NCBI GenBank assembly: GCA_032717465.1
Contig: CM064681.1
Coordinates: 11,892,235 to 11,956,234, forward strand
DNA length: 64,000 nt
Reading direction: 5' to 3'
Source: Coenobita brevimanus
Taxonomy: Eukaryota > Arthropoda > Malacostraca > Decapoda > Coenobitidae
Below, in pieces: positions 12,381 through 25,152 of this stretch. A program made the position numbers and the translations under genes. A model generated the notes under the pieces. The model ran no database searches, had not been told where the DNA came from, and saw only the letters and a program-made list of their open reading frames with translations. Each line of letters starts with the position of its first letter. Position 1 is the first letter of the stretch.

Positions 12381-12382
<2 letters not shown>

Positions 12383-12383
<1 letters not shown>

Positions 12384-12513
12384 GAGCCTCTGTGGTACAG
12401 TGGTAAAGTATGCATTTTAGTACACTGGAGAATGAAGATTCGCACCCTGCCAGGGTAATGAACTTTGGGAGCGTTCTTCCGACCACGTACTGCTTTGGCG
12501 GATATAAGGGGTG
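12383..12513 (+). mobile_element. SINE-A2, 5' part
   Basis: Head of a second SINE-A copy with TGGTACAGTGG at about 12,392. It is interrupted after AAGGGGTG by LINE-B1 and resumes at 14,381. Compared with SINE-A1 the B-box-like region has diverged (GATTCGCACC). Confidence 0.85.
12506..12513. repeat. Target-site duplication, left copy
   Basis: AAGGGGTG precedes LINE-B1 and is repeated at 14,373-14,380 directly after it. This gives an 8-bp duplication that marks a target-primed insertion into SINE-A2. Confidence 0.85.
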
Positions 12514-14345
12514 AAAAGATTAGTAAGAGAGAGTAAGAAGAGAGTGGATGAGGAATTTGGAAGGAATTTGAGTGTAAAGTGGAGGGACTGTAAGAAAATG
12601 TTCTGGAGAGAAGTGAAAAGAGTAAGACAGGGTGGAAGTGAAGTTAGCAGGGGAGTGAAAGATAAAAATGGTAGATTACTAGTGGAGAAGGGAGAAAAAG
12701 TGAGCAGATGGAGAGAACACTTTAAGGAATTGTTGAACGTAGAGGATGGAAGTAATGCGAGTATAAGTGGCTGGGGAATGGCTGGGAGAAGGAGGGAGGT
12801 GAGAAGACAGGAAGAAATCAGTAGGATAGAAGTTGTGGAAGCAATGAAGAAAGTTAAATCGGGGAAAGCCCCAGGAATTGATGGAGTGTGTGGTGAAATG
12901 CTGAAGCATGGGGGAGAGATAGTAGTAGAATGGATGTGGAAGATGTGCAGATTGGCCTGGGAGGAAGGTAGAGTCCCGGAGGATTGGAAGTCAGGTATAA
13001 TTATTCCCTTGTACAAAGGAAAAGGGAAAAAGAAGTGTGTGGTAATCATAGGGGCATTTGTCTTCTTAGTATAATAGGAAAAGTGTATGGTAGGATACTT
13101 ACAGACAGAGTTAGAGAAAGAACAGAGAAATTAGTTGGAGAAGAACAGGGAGGCTTTAGGAAGGGAAGAGGTTGTGTAGATCAGATATTCATTCTTAGAT
13201 CTTTAGTGGAAAAGTTTCTAGAGAAGGGAAAGAAGTTGTATGCGGCTTTCATGGATTTGGAGAAAGCATATGACAGGGTGGATAGACAAGGATTGTGGAA
13301 AGTGTTAAGAATATATGGAGTAGATGGGAAGTTGTTGAATGCTGTGAAGAGTATGTACGATGGTGCGAAGGCTGCAGTGCGTGTGGATGGTGAACTAAGT
13401 GAATTTTTCTCTTTGAAAGTTGGTTTGAAACAGGGATGTGTCATGTCTCCATGGTTGTTCAATCTGTACATGGATGGGGTAATAAAAGAGGTACAAGGTA
13501 GGGTAGTGGATGTTGGAGTGGCCCTGGTGAGAGAGGATAGTGTTTGGAAACTCCCTGTACTGTTGTTTGCAGATGATACTGTGTTGTTGAGTGAAGACGA
13601 AGGGGAGCTGCAAGGCTTGGTAGATGAGTTTGAGAGAGTGTGTAAGAAACGGAACCTAAAGGTGAATGTAGGGAAGAGTAAAGTGATGGTCTTTGAGAGA
13701 GGTGAAGTTAGTGAATGTACAGCGAGGTTGGGTGGTGAGGAATTGGAAAATGTGAGTACGTTTAAGTATTTGGGTAGTGTGATGAGTAAGGATGGAGGTT
13801 TGGAGGGTGAAGTGCTTGAAAGGGTACAGCAGGGAAGAAAGGTTGCTGGTTCCTTGAAAGCAGTGATAAGAAACAGGGAAGTGAGCATGGAAGTAAAAAA
13901 GTTACTACATGACAGTATTGTGATACCAACTCTAACGTACGGAAGTGAAGCTTGGACATTGTTGGAAGGACACAAGTCAAGAGTGAGAGCCGTGGAAATG
14001 AGTTATTTAAGAGGAGCCTGTGGAGTCACGTGGAGAGACAGGCTGACGAATGAGGATATAAAGGAGCGTTGTGGTGTGGATGTGGATGTGATGGGAAGCG
14101 TTGTGAGGAACACACTGAGGTGGTTTGGCCATGTGGAGAGGATGGAGGGTGAAAGACTGACGAAGAGAGTGTATGTGAGTGAGGTGGAGGGTGGAAGAGG
14201 GAGGGGGAGACCGAGGATGAGATGGAGGGATGGGGTGGAGAGGTATATGAGAGAGGGGGGTGTGAGTTGGGAGCAGGGCAGTGAAATGGCGGGGGACAGG
14301 GCGACTTGGAGGCGATTTGTTTGTGGCCACCCCAAACGGGATTGA
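12514..14345 (+). pseudogene. LINE-B reverse transcriptase, one frameshift
   Basis: Two overlapping frames make up one RT. The first (to 13,074) carries the coiled, charged linker and GKAPGIDGVCGEML near 12,860. The second (open from about 12,984 to 14,345) carries GGFRKGRGCVDQIF near 13,150, FMDLEKAYDRVD near 13,250, GLKQGCVMSPWLFNLYMDG near 13,420-13,480, catalytic LLFADDTVLLS near 13,560, FKYLGSVMSKDG near 13,760, LTYGSEAWTL, RWFGHVERMEGERL near 14,120 and GRPRMRWRDGVE near 14,200. They are separated by a 1-bp loss in a purine run near 13,020-13,035. The catalytic residues are intact. There is no start ATG because of the 5' truncation. Confidence 0.88.
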
Positions 14346-14372
14346 GGCGTCTGGCAATTGATAGATAGATAG
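12514..14372 (+). mobile_element. LINE-B copy 1, 5'-truncated insertion
   Basis: Non-LTR retrotransposon inserted into SINE-A2. It is truncated at the 5' end inside the linker before the RT. It ends with TGGCCACCCCAAACGGGATT, GGCGTCTGGCA and a (GATA)n tail, and has an 8-bp TSD. It is the least decayed LINE-B in the window, with only one obvious frameshift. Other copies or pieces lie at 6.8, 9.4-10.3, 17.4-21.3, 25.1-27.3 and 40.5-42.8 kb. Clade is not assigned. Confidence 0.9.
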
Positions 14373-14380
14373 AAGGGGTG
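14373..14380. repeat. Target-site duplication, right copy
   Basis: Second AAGGGGTG flanking LINE-B1. SINE-A2 sequence resumes immediately after it. Confidence 0.85.
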
Positions 14381-14636
14381 CTGTGGTTGAACCAGTGTCA
14401 CATAATATAAAGTATGCTTGCACGGAGTCGGCTTGCGCCGGCCAGTTACACTTGGTTCACAGACTACACACATCCAAAGCCACTCCAACACTACAATCAC
14501 ACATACAAGCACTTCTCACCCTACATACAATCTCTACCAGATGCCTAAGCCACTTGTCAGAGATACATAGGCTGTATCATCCCCGCTTCGGTCAGGATAG
14601 GCCAGTCTTGCAGTGGACACTCAAACAGCTGATGAT
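14381..14636 (+). mobile_element. SINE-A2, 3' part
   Basis: Continuation of SINE-A2 after the LINE-B1 insertion, collinear with 6335-6594 of SINE-A1. It ends in GCAGTGGACACTCAAACAGC and then (TGA)n. It meets the 3' tail of an antisense RTE, giving a tail-to-tail junction. Confidence 0.88.
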
Positions 14637-15249
14637 GATGATATCATCAGCCAGTGCAAGTCCACTGCTCAACAAAGGACTACTCCATCCTTTTCCATGA
14701 ATTCCGTAACTGGGCCAATCTATGCCACTTTTTGCCTCCAAACTTCTCTTTCTCATCTCTTCACCTCTGGTCTGTCCTTTCTCTGTTACGCTTAAAATCT
14801 CTTAGAGTATAGCCAGTCAGCTTCTTTCTACACGACCTGCCCACCTCAATTTCTGTTCTTTTATAACTTCTGTAATGCCTTTGACTTTAGTCTGCTCCCT
14901 CGCTCAAGTTGATATTATCTCTCTCAATGACATTCCCAACACTGACCTTTCCATTGCTGTTGGAAATCGGATTAGTTAATTTTCCACTGATTTTGTCGTT
15001 TCCAGGTCTTCGTTATATACTTTTCGTTTCATACATACTGACCATCCACATCTCATTATGTCTCTATGTATAACGAAAGCATTCCATCCAATGAAGTGTA
15101 TCTTTTTATTTTTCTATCATGGTCTTCCGTTGGTTTTGGTATTTGCCCCAAGCAATTGTACTCCCTGACCTCAAGAATTTCTTCGCATATTCTGATCACG
15201 CTCTTTGGTGTACCTGGATTAAACATTACTTCAGTTCATCTTTAGCCCT

Positions 15250-15681
15250 ACTTTGAAACTTTCTCTGTTTTGGTCATTTAACATTTCTTGCAATGTATCA
15301 GCCATTTCTGAGATTAGGACAATGAAATCTGCAAAACTTAAATGGTTCAGGTTTTCTCCGTCTATGCGTATGCCTCTGTTTTCCCCGCTTCGGAACCCTG
15401 CCTGTTCACAAAATTAGTTTTCTTCCATATTTGTTCGTAAGGGATTTAGTGAAGAGTTTGTAAATAACTGGTAATAAGCTAATGGGTCGAGAGATACTAA
15501 GATCTTTTGAGTCGCCTTGTTCGTAAAGAATAATCATTGCATTACACCATGTGTCTGGAGTTTTCTTCTTCCTCATACACTGAATAAATAAGTGGACGAG
15601 CCTCTTTGGTACGTCTACTCCCGCATTCAACAGTAAATCTGCAACTAATCCATCTTGTCCTGGGGCCTTCCCTCTTTTCAT
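15250..15681 (-). pseudogene. RTE-3 reverse transcriptase remnant
   Basis: The best frame (15,406-15,681) starts MKRGKAPGQDGLVADLLLNA and continues through RLVHLFIQC and ISLLPVIYKLFTKSLTN. The collinear RT segment of RTE-1 is clearly homologous. The central RT between the SGYST region and the catalytic box is largely deleted: sequence near 15,390 (CCGCTTCGGAACCCTGCCTG) jumps to the region of the catalytic box near 15,330. It is non-functional. Confidence 0.78.
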
Positions 15682-16292
15682 AGTTTTAAGAGGAATGTAT
15701 CCTTCGTCTGGTTTTGCCTCTGGTAATGCACATGTGTCAGTTGAAGAGTTAGCTGTTGGTACTATTGTCTTTCATGTATACAGTTCTTTCTAAAATTCTT
15801 CAACTCTCTTCACCATCCTACTGTACCTCTGCATTTAATGACTTCATCGTTTTTGTTTATCAGTGATATAATTTGTTGCTTCCCTAGTGCCCTTTTACTC
15901 TTGACCTGGTTCAGGCCGTTTCCTTTTTTCATGGATTCTATAAGCTGATTCATGTTTTTGTCTCTCATTGACAGGCTTGTTTCATTGCACTCTTTCTGTT
16001 TCATCTTTGTTTTTACTTTCACATTGTATATTTTCATGAACTCTTGGGTGGATTTTGATAAATTGTTAGCTTTGGCTTTATCAGCTTTCCCTATTACTTA
16101 TGCTGGTTCAACTCATTCAACTCATTAGTATCACACTCAGCATAACGCGAGTGTCTGAAATCTTTTCATTATTTGTAACTGAAAGACTGTTTTGTTTTCA
16201 TTTACTTTACTGGGCATAACTTTTAATTTTTAATTACGTTCTTTCATTTCCTTCTGAAATTGAATCTGGCTCCGCAGCTTACCATTTAATAG

Positions 16293-17141
16293 TCACTTCC
16301 TATAATTACTTTGTCGATAACTGACATTAATGATCGTTTCATTCCTGTCTGCTACAGTGAAGTCAGTTTTATTCTTTGTTTCCCCATTTGGACTTCTCCA
16401 GGTCCATTTTCTCCCTGTTCTTTTGTGAAAGAATTTGTTCATTATTCTCATGTTATACATTAGAGCAATATTTACCACCATTACATCTCAGTCATTCCTT
16501 CCTCCTACTACGAAGGTTAGCATTCATGTTCTCCATTTTGTGCTTTGTGAACATTTCCATTAAAGTTTCCCATGAGTATAGCATACCTGGTCTTTTTATT
16601 TCCATAATCTAGGAGAGGTAGGCATAGAAAGTTTCCATATCTTAATATAAGTTTTCAGAAGTCGGTCCATATATATATATTTCTTTCACGGTGTATCTTT
16701 TGTATCTTTGTCTAGTCTGATTACACCATGCTACTCTGTCAGATGGTCTTTGCAAGATTTCTGTTAGTTAGGAATCCTACACCACTGACTCTTTCATTTT
16801 GTCTTCCTCTGTAAAATGGGTGGTTGATGTCATGGAGCCGAGTTAATTTTCTTCTTTTCTATGGATCTCACTCAAATCTACAATATCCCAACAAACGTTT
16901 TCTGTTTCAGTCATTGAGGTATGAAGTTTGTAATCTTCTGCGAGGCTTCTTACACTGTATGTATACAGTAGATCTTCATGTATTTCAGTTTGTTTAATGT
17001 CCCGGTCTCTGATTTGCCGAAACAGCGCCTACACACTTTCGGTGGCACACCACCCATAAGCACATACAGCAGTTTGCTTGGGCCTTTAGTAGACGATGAT
17101 CCAAAGGGAACACCTGGCCAATCATCACCAGTAGAATTCAT
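16293..17141 (-). pseudogene. RTE-3 endonuclease remnant
   Basis: Pieces of an apurinic-type endonuclease read in order on the minus strand. Near 17,000-16,860, GTLNKLKYMKIYCIHTVRSL and ENVCWDIVDLSEIHRKEE (the conserved L-S-E glutamate motif). Near 16,570, MGNFNGNVHKAQNGEHE, a decayed G-D-F-N-A motif in which the usual aspartate is Asn. Near 16,440-16,360, MNKFFHKRTGRKWTWRSPNG and TKNKTDFTV, the segment before the terminal Asp-His. Order and spacing fit RTE endonucleases. Several stops separate the pieces. Confidence 0.7.
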
Positions 17142-17442
17142 GTTTAGTTGAGAGGATTATCGCAAATAATATCACCTCCCTGCAACATAGTTGCTGGTGA
17201 GATGCAATTTTTGTTCTACCTTATTCTGCATATTCAGTGGAATTCTGTTTATGTACTGTATAGGGGTCACATGGTCCGTGCCACCTGAGATGTTCCCTCG
17301 TATATCTGCAAGGCCTTCCGCCTTCTCCCTTCCATAGAAATGCCTACATTTAATTGAGATAACTATCTATCTATCTATAGCCCGACGCCCTAATTTCGCA
17401 AAGGGTGGCCACAGACAAAAAACCTCCAAATCACTTTGTCAC

Positions 17443-18271
17443 TCACCATTGACTACCCTCCCCCAAACTCACTCCCCTCTCCCTCATATACCTCTCAATT
17501 CCATCCCTCCACCTCATCCTCGGTCTACCCCTCCCTCTCCCTCCCTCCACCTCACCTACATACACCCTCTTAGTCAGTCTTTCATTCTCCATTCTCTCCA
17601 CATGTCCAAACCACCTCAGTGAATATCTTCTAATCTTCTCAACCACATCCACATCCACCCCACAACGTTCCTTCACTTCTTCATTCATCAACCTGTCCCT
17701 TCATGTCACTCCACATGCCCCTCTCAAGTAACTCATATCCACTGCTCTCACTCTTGACTTGTTCCCTTCTTGCAAGGTCCATGCCTCTCTTCAATACTTC
17801 AGGGTAGGGATCACAATACTATCATGCAGTGACTTCTTAACTTCCATACTCACCTCCCTATTTATCCATCACTGCTTTCAGTGTACGAACAACCTTCCTT
17901 CCCTGCTGTACCCTTTCACGCACTTCATCCCCCAAAGTTCCATCCTTACTTATCACACTACCCAAGTACTTGAATGCACTCACATTCTCCATATCCACAC
18001 CATCCAACCTCACTGTACATTCTGTGACTTCATTCCTCTCAAACACCATAACATTACTCTTGTTTACATTAACTTTCAGATTCCTCTTCCTACACACTGT
18101 CCCAACTTCATTCACGAAACCTTTCAACTCCCATTCATCTTCACTCAACAATACTGTATCATCACCTAACAGCAACACCGGAATCTTCCAAATCTCACTC
18201 TCATTCATTAGAGCCACCCCCACATCAAGTGCCCTACTTGTACCTCCTTTACAACCCCATCCATGTATATA
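17443..18271 (-). pseudogene. LINE-B2 RT C-terminal part
   Basis: From 18,271 downward it encodes, in pieces, MGVALMNESEIWKIPVLLLG where FADD should follow. The catalytic box reads LLLGDDTVLLSED, so the F-A-D-D has become L-G-D-D. Then come FKYLGSVISKDG near 17,960, the TLKAVMDK region, and after a gap RYSLRWFGHVERMENERLTK and GRPRMRWRDGIERYM near 17,500-17,620. Frameshifts lie near 17,860 and 17,700. It is non-functional. Confidence 0.82.
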
Positions 18272-18275
18272 TTAA

Positions 18276-19042
18276 CCAGCCGCATGCCAGTGCCGTTTTA
18301 AAACGGTCTGACATAATGCCACGGCCAGTGCCAGTGCCATTTTAAAACGGTCTAAAATAAAAAACATCACTGTGACCGCATTTTTCAAGATTCCCGGGTA
18401 AAAATTGGCAGGCATGTAAGATGACTGTTCCTCTACCATCCCCCAGGCTATCAAGGCTATACACTCACTCACTCCCCCCCTCATACTCGCTCTGCCTCAC
18501 TTTGCCTGTGTGCCTCACCCAGTGCTGTACATAGTGAAGTCATTTTGTAAATATTTTCATGTAAGTGTAAGTTGTAAATATTTTCTTGTAAGTGTAAGGA
18601 CTATATAGTGAAGTCAAGTTGTAAATACCTTCTTGTAAGTGCCAGGACTGTACGTAATGAAGTCAGGTTGTACCTATCTTCAAGTAACTGTAAGATAATG
18701 CATTCACGGTGAGAAAGACATGCAAATTGTGATAGATGCTGAAGTAATAAGTGATCAGAAAAGTGTATTGAACAATGCTATACCTCCCCAGCATAAATAC
18801 CTGAATGTACCTTACATAGAAAGCGGCTTTCTCTCACGAACGTGGTGAGCGTGAGAGAGCGGCTATACCTGTACACGAGTATGCAGGACTGAATAAAACC
18901 GATTTCTGACCCTCGGTGAGCATTTTAATGGCGAAATTCGTTGATTCCACATCAAAATCTACCATTTTAGCCAAAAAAAAGGTCAAAAAATGGCCGGCAC
19001 TGGGGTGACCCAGAGGGCTAAAAATACCCAGCACGCGGCGGG
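18276..19042. mobile_element. piggyBac-like MITE, TTAA-flanked (MITE-P1)
   Basis: A 767-bp non-coding insertion in LINE-B2. TTAA is present on both sides (18,272-18,275 and 19,043-19,046), and removing the insert with one TTAA restores LINE-B collinearity. Ends form an imperfect inverted repeat: left CCAGCCGCATGCCAGTGCCG, right (reversed) CCCGCCGCGTGCTGGG. The left end also carries two CAGTGCC...TTTTAAAACGGTC blocks. TTAA duplication and CC-starting ends are hallmarks of the piggyBac superfamily. Its right end resembles the terminal sequence of the piggyBac-like element at 62,205 (CCCGGCCA/GCCGGCCA followed by T-rich and GACC). Confidence 0.85.
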
Positions 19043-19076
19043 TTAAACAGCAATGGAGACATCACACAACCCTGAT

Positions 19077-20096
19077 TCATCCCACATTCAGATCAAAGAA
19101 CTCACCCAGCTCACCATTCACTCTCACTGTAGCCCTAGCTCCTTTGTACATACCCTTCACAGCATTCAACAGTTTCCCCTCCACTCCATATATTCTTAAT
19201 ACCTTCCACATACCTTGCCAATCTATTCTGTCATAAGCTTTCTTCAAGTCCATGAAGGCAGCATACACTTTCTTTCCCTTCTCTAGCTACTTCTCCACAA
19301 AAAATCTTGAAACAAATCTCTAATCTACACACCCTTTTCTCTTCCTAAATCCCCCTTGTTCTTCTCCAACTAGCTCCTCTGTCATATGCCTGACCCTATC
19401 AATGAGTATTCTACCATATATTTTTCCAGTCACACTATGAAGGCAAATACCCCTATGGTTACCACATACTTCTCTCTCCCCTTTTCCTTTGTATAAAGCA
19501 ACAATTATACCTGATTTCCAGTCCTCTGGAACCCTTCCCTCTTCGCAAGCCAATCTACACAACTTCCATATCCACTCCACAACAATCTCACCCCCATACC
19601 TCAGCATTTCGCCATACACTCCATCAATTCCTGGGGCCTTTCCAATCTTTATTTTCTCCATTACTTCCACTGCTTTCACCCTACTCATCTCTTCCTCTCT
19701 CTTCTCATCTCTTCTTGTCCCAGCCATTCCCCAACCACTTATACTCGCACTGCTCTCACTCTCTACATTCAACAAATCCTCAAAGTGCTCCTTCCATCTT
19801 TTCTATTTCTCTCTCTTCTCCACCAACAATCTATTATTCCTATCTTTCACTCTTCTACTATTTCCCCTTTCACACTGCTTTACTTTTCTTACATCTTTCC
19901 AAAACAATTTCTTACTCTCCCTCCATTTCACACTCAGATTCCTCCCAAATTCTTCATCCACTTTCTTCATACTCTCCTTCACCAGTCTCTTCACTTCCCT
20001 TCTCCTGCTCACATATACCTCCCTCTTCTCTCTCTCATCTTCTTCCCTACCTCTACTCGCTAGCCGTTCACTATCAACCTTCATCTTTTGTTTCAC
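19077..20096 (-). pseudogene. LINE-B2 RT N-terminal part
   Basis: Minus-strand reading from 20,096: charged linker (EDEREKREVYVSRRREVKRL), GKAPGIDGVYGEMLRYGGEI near 19,640, GNHRGICLHSVTGKIYGRIL near 19,420-19,470, GGFRKRKGCVD near 19,330, then a stop where LINE-B1 has Gln, a second stop where LINE-B1 has Phe (VEK-stop-LEKGKK), and FMDLKKAYDRIDWQGMWKVL near 19,230. Both stops are also present in the U2 and U3 copies. One more frameshift lies near 19,800. Confidence 0.85.
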
Positions 20097-20132
20097 AGCT
20101 CGTTTTACCTCATCATTCCACCATGCTGTCCC

Positions 20133-20985
20133 TTACACATCCCTGCATCTCCTCCTCACTGCACAAACCAAATCACATGCTGCACCTATCTTTTCCGTGA
20201 ATATCTTACATACGTCTTCCACCCCTTCCATCTGCTCTAACTCATACCTTCCCAATCTTTCTTCCACTATGCTCTTATACTCTTCCATTTTCTCACAATC
20301 TTGCAACTTCTCCACTCTTTTCAAAGGAGCTGTTTCCTCCTGTCTTCCCGTTCGTCTCTTCACCCATTTTCTTTGCAGCCTTACCTTGGCCATCACTAAG
20401 TGATGGTCCGAGACTCAATTCCCCCACCCTCTCCACACTCTTGCATCCAACACTTGTCCACACATACATAGTCTGTCATTGCCCTTTGTTCATCAAGTTC
20501 ACCATCCATTCTCCTCATTACTCTCCATGTATACCTGTGGATCATCTTATGCCGATAGTAGGTGTTAGCTATTGCCATCCCCTTACCAGCACAGATGTCC
20601 ACCAAAGCTCTACCATTCCCATCTAAATCAACTGGCACACCCCACTGACCAACCACTTCGACCACTCGTACATTCCCAACTTTGCCATTCATGTCTTCAA
20701 TCAAAAGTATTCTCTCGCTCCTCTCAAATTTGTCCATACATGCTTCTACACTCACCCAACACTCATCTTTCACTCTAGCAACTCTGTCGGCGCATATGCA
20801 CATACAATCGCCCACCCTTGTATACCTACTTTCATCCTCACCCATACAATCCTTGCATCCACTGTTCCATACTCTCTTATATTCTCCTTCCACTTCTTGC
20901 ATATCATCAGACATACTCCCTCTCTTGCCCTCTCATTCTCATTAACTACTGCACATATACCTAAATCATATTCCAACTCTCTCAC
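20133..20985 (-). pseudogene. LINE-B2 endonuclease and linker
   Basis: Endonuclease-fold domain. It has YDLGICAVVNENERA near 20,960, a frameshift near 20,915, ARVKDECWVSVEACMDKFER near 20,740-20,790, ILLIEDMNGKVGN near 20,690 (the D-x-N catalytic motif; the other copies read GDMNGKVGN, so Gly is Glu here) and MAIANTYYRHKMIHRYTW near 20,550. A further frameshift near 20,400 leads to a charged linker (TGRQEETAPLKRVEKLQDC). The AMTDYVCVD segment near 20,480 resembles the C-terminal nuclease strand seen in LINE-C (ALMDYVVVS). Confidence 0.8.
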
Positions 20986-21267
20986 CCTTTCACCACCACC
21001 ATTTAGTTTCAGTCAATCCATATATATCCACACTTGCATCCTCAAGCACCTGAACAATCTCTCTCTCTTTCACTTCATCATTCACTCCTTTCATATTCCA
21101 TGTCCCCACTCTCAGAATGTCCTTTGTCCGTTCCTTAGTCATCAACGTATGGTCCGTCCTGGTCCAAGGCGCTTTATTTGCTTGTTTAGTTAGTTCTTTT
21201 TCCGGGGTGAGGCACTAACCCACCACCAACCCTTTTAGTCGCCTCGTACAATAAGCAAGGATACTCG

Positions 21268-21270
<3 letters not shown>

Positions 21271-21316
<46 letters not shown>

Positions 21317-21321
21317 CATAC

Positions 21322-21371
<50 letters not shown>
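21271..21371. repeat. (TA)n(GT)n microsatellite of U1
   Basis: About 42 bp TA, a TACATACATACATA bridge, then about 47 bp GT. The equivalent locus is at 27,348-27,738 in U2 and 42,762-42,906 in U3, with very different lengths. Confidence 0.96.
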
Positions 21372-21374
<3 letters not shown>

Positions 21375-21656
21375 CTCGCACAAAATTTATTCGCCACCTT
21401 AGGAAGTGATGGTCGTGAAAATGAGCAACTTTCCCAGACACACACTAGTCTGCAAATGTAGTGCCTCAAAACATGTACCACCCAGTAAGTGAATCTTTCT
21501 GTAATTTTGAATTCTAATAATTACCAACGATAATACTTGCACTTATACTTAAAGGATGCCTCATATATCACAATGCTTCATCCATATTTCGGGATGGTAC
21601 ATGCTTAAAGAGTGCCGAGTAATTTTTGTGCTGGTATATATATATGTATATAATTT

Positions 21657-21731
<75 letters not shown>

Positions 21732-22545
21732 ATTTGCACATAATCATTTAATAACATGGCCTTGCAAAGTGTATCATATTGCCTAGATATGTGTGAAATT
21801 TTCATGTGTCCTGCAAAATCAACACTTTAATACAATATTTTAATAGTTCCTTGATATTACTTTAGTTCAGGCAAAAGATATATGACACGTCATAACTGCA
21901 ACATTATGTAATATCTGTCGTAGTAGCACATCAATATTCTATTAGAATATGAAATATTCCTTGAATTCTAATGAGTGACTTGTGGACACAGGGGTAAGGG
22001 TATTAGCTCGTTGGATCGTCAGTCATCCAAATGAGACGGGAACTTGGATGGTGTCACTCAATGGAACAGACAAATTTTCGACTTTACTTGAAAGCGTTTT
22101 GCTCTCGGATCACTTTACATTGTGCTTTCTACTTTCACATCGTCGATAAGTGTTCTGCCTCTTTTGCTTCGACCAACCAGAGTTACAACAGCTGTGACAA
22201 GATATGGGCTGCGAGATATTTAAAAGTGACGGGAGACACAATAACCTCTTCTTCCCTCGTATATACCTGTCGTTTGTCCTAATTCAGGGAATGATATATA
22301 TCTTTGCAGTTCCAATGTCTTATTAAGTTTAACTTTACATACCGTAATATCGCAGTATTTACTTTAATTTGGCGGAAAATGGGAAAATATCAAAGAACTC
22401 ATAAAACTTTGTCTGAAGGTGTTCATTTTCAAGGAAAAATGAAAATTTCTCAAGTATCCATGCCATCTCTTAGTCTCTGTAAGACATCGTTTTCGAATTA
22501 GTATATGTATAAAACTATTGTGTATATATACAGTATATATATACA

Positions 22546-22546
<1 letters not shown>
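21372..22546. other. Array spacer of U1, non-coding
   Basis: About 1.2 kb without a recognised gene, collinear with 27,739-28,872 and 42,907-44,040. It contains a (GA)n tract and an 83-codon open frame at 22,031-22,282 that is also open in U2 and U3 (87 codons there). I recognise no motif in it, and high copy similarity alone explains its persistence. Confidence 0.7.
21663..21729. repeat. (GA)n microsatellite of U1
   Basis: About 67 bp of GA. The U2 and U3 equivalents (28,030-28,070 and 43,199-43,241) are about 41 and 43 bp. Confidence 0.96.

Positions 22547-22624
<78 letters not shown>
22547..22624. repeat. (TA)n abutting mariner M1 left end
   Basis: About 78 bp of TA ending at the TA dinucleotide next to the CAGGGTGTTGC terminus. 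This is consistent with insertion of a mariner-like element at a TA target inside a TA tract. Confidence 0.95.
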
Positions 22625-24445
<1,821 letters not shown>

Positions 24446-24477
24446 GTGGTAGGTGGGGACGCTTACCAACAACACCT

Positions 24478-25118
24478 GGGTAAAAATTGGCTGGCATGTA
24501 AGATAACTGTTCCTCTACCATCCCCCAGGCTATACACTCACTCACTCCTACCCCTCATACTCGCTCTGCCTCACTCTGCCTGTGTGCCTCACCCAGTGCT
24601 GTACATAATGAAGGCATTTTGTAAATATTTTCATGTAAGAGTAAGTTGTAAATATTTTCTTGTAAGTGTAAGGACTATATAGTGAAGTCAAGTTGTAAAT
24701 ACCTTCTTGTAAGTGCCAGGACTGTACGTAATGAAGTCAGGTTGTACCTATCTTCAAGTAAGTGTAAGATAATGCATTCACAGTGAGAAAGACATGTAAA
24801 TTGTGATAGATGCTGAAGTAATAAGTGATCAGAAAAGTGTACTGAACATTGCTATACCTCCCCAGCATAAATACCTGAGTGTACCTTACATAGAAAAGGG
24901 CTTTCTCTCACGTACGTGGTGAGCGTGAGAGAGCGGCTATACCTGTAAACGAGTATGCAGGACTGAATAAAACCGTTTTCTGACCCTCGGTGAGCATTTT
25001 AATGGCGAAATTCGTTGATTCCACATCAAAATCTACCATTTTAGCCAAAAAAAAAAAGTCAAAAATTGGCCGGCACTGGGGTGACCCAGAGGGCTAAAAA
25101 TAGCCGTCACGCGGCGGG
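24478..25118. mobile_element. MITE-P1, right part only (U2)
   Basis: Collinear with 18,397-19,042 and ending at TTAA (25,119-25,122). The left inverted-repeat end is missing because the duplication breakpoint cut through the element. Confidence 0.85.
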
Positions 25119-25152
25119 TTAAACAGCAATGAAGATATGACACAACCCTGTT

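Larger units (their letters stand above)
14637..17345 (-). mobile_element. RTE-clade LINE, degraded but long (RTE-3)
   Basis: Antisense element retaining both halves of an RTE. The 3' tail is at 14,641-14,690, where the minus strand reads AGCAGTGGACTTGCACTGGC and then TGATGAT. The RT is at about 15,250-15,680, the linker at 15,700-16,040 and the endonuclease at about 16,290-17,050. Many stops and frameshifts are present. The 5' boundary is uncertain. It lies before the (CTAT)n tail of the neighbouring LINE-B near 17,365. Confidence 0.8.
17365..21270 (-). mobile_element. LINE-B copy 2, split by a TTAA MITE
   Basis: Antisense LINE-B covering the whole element: 3' end with (CTAT)n at 17,365-17,380, C-terminal RT to 18,271, MITE at 18,276-19,042, remaining RT, linker and endonuclease to about 20,985, and a 5' end near 21,270 with CTTTTAGTCGCCTCGTACAA. 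Without the MITE it is about 3.1 kb. Its 5' part, from 19,047, is copied in the tandem units U2 and U3. Its 3' part is unique, because the duplication breakpoint lies inside the MITE. Confidence 0.85.
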
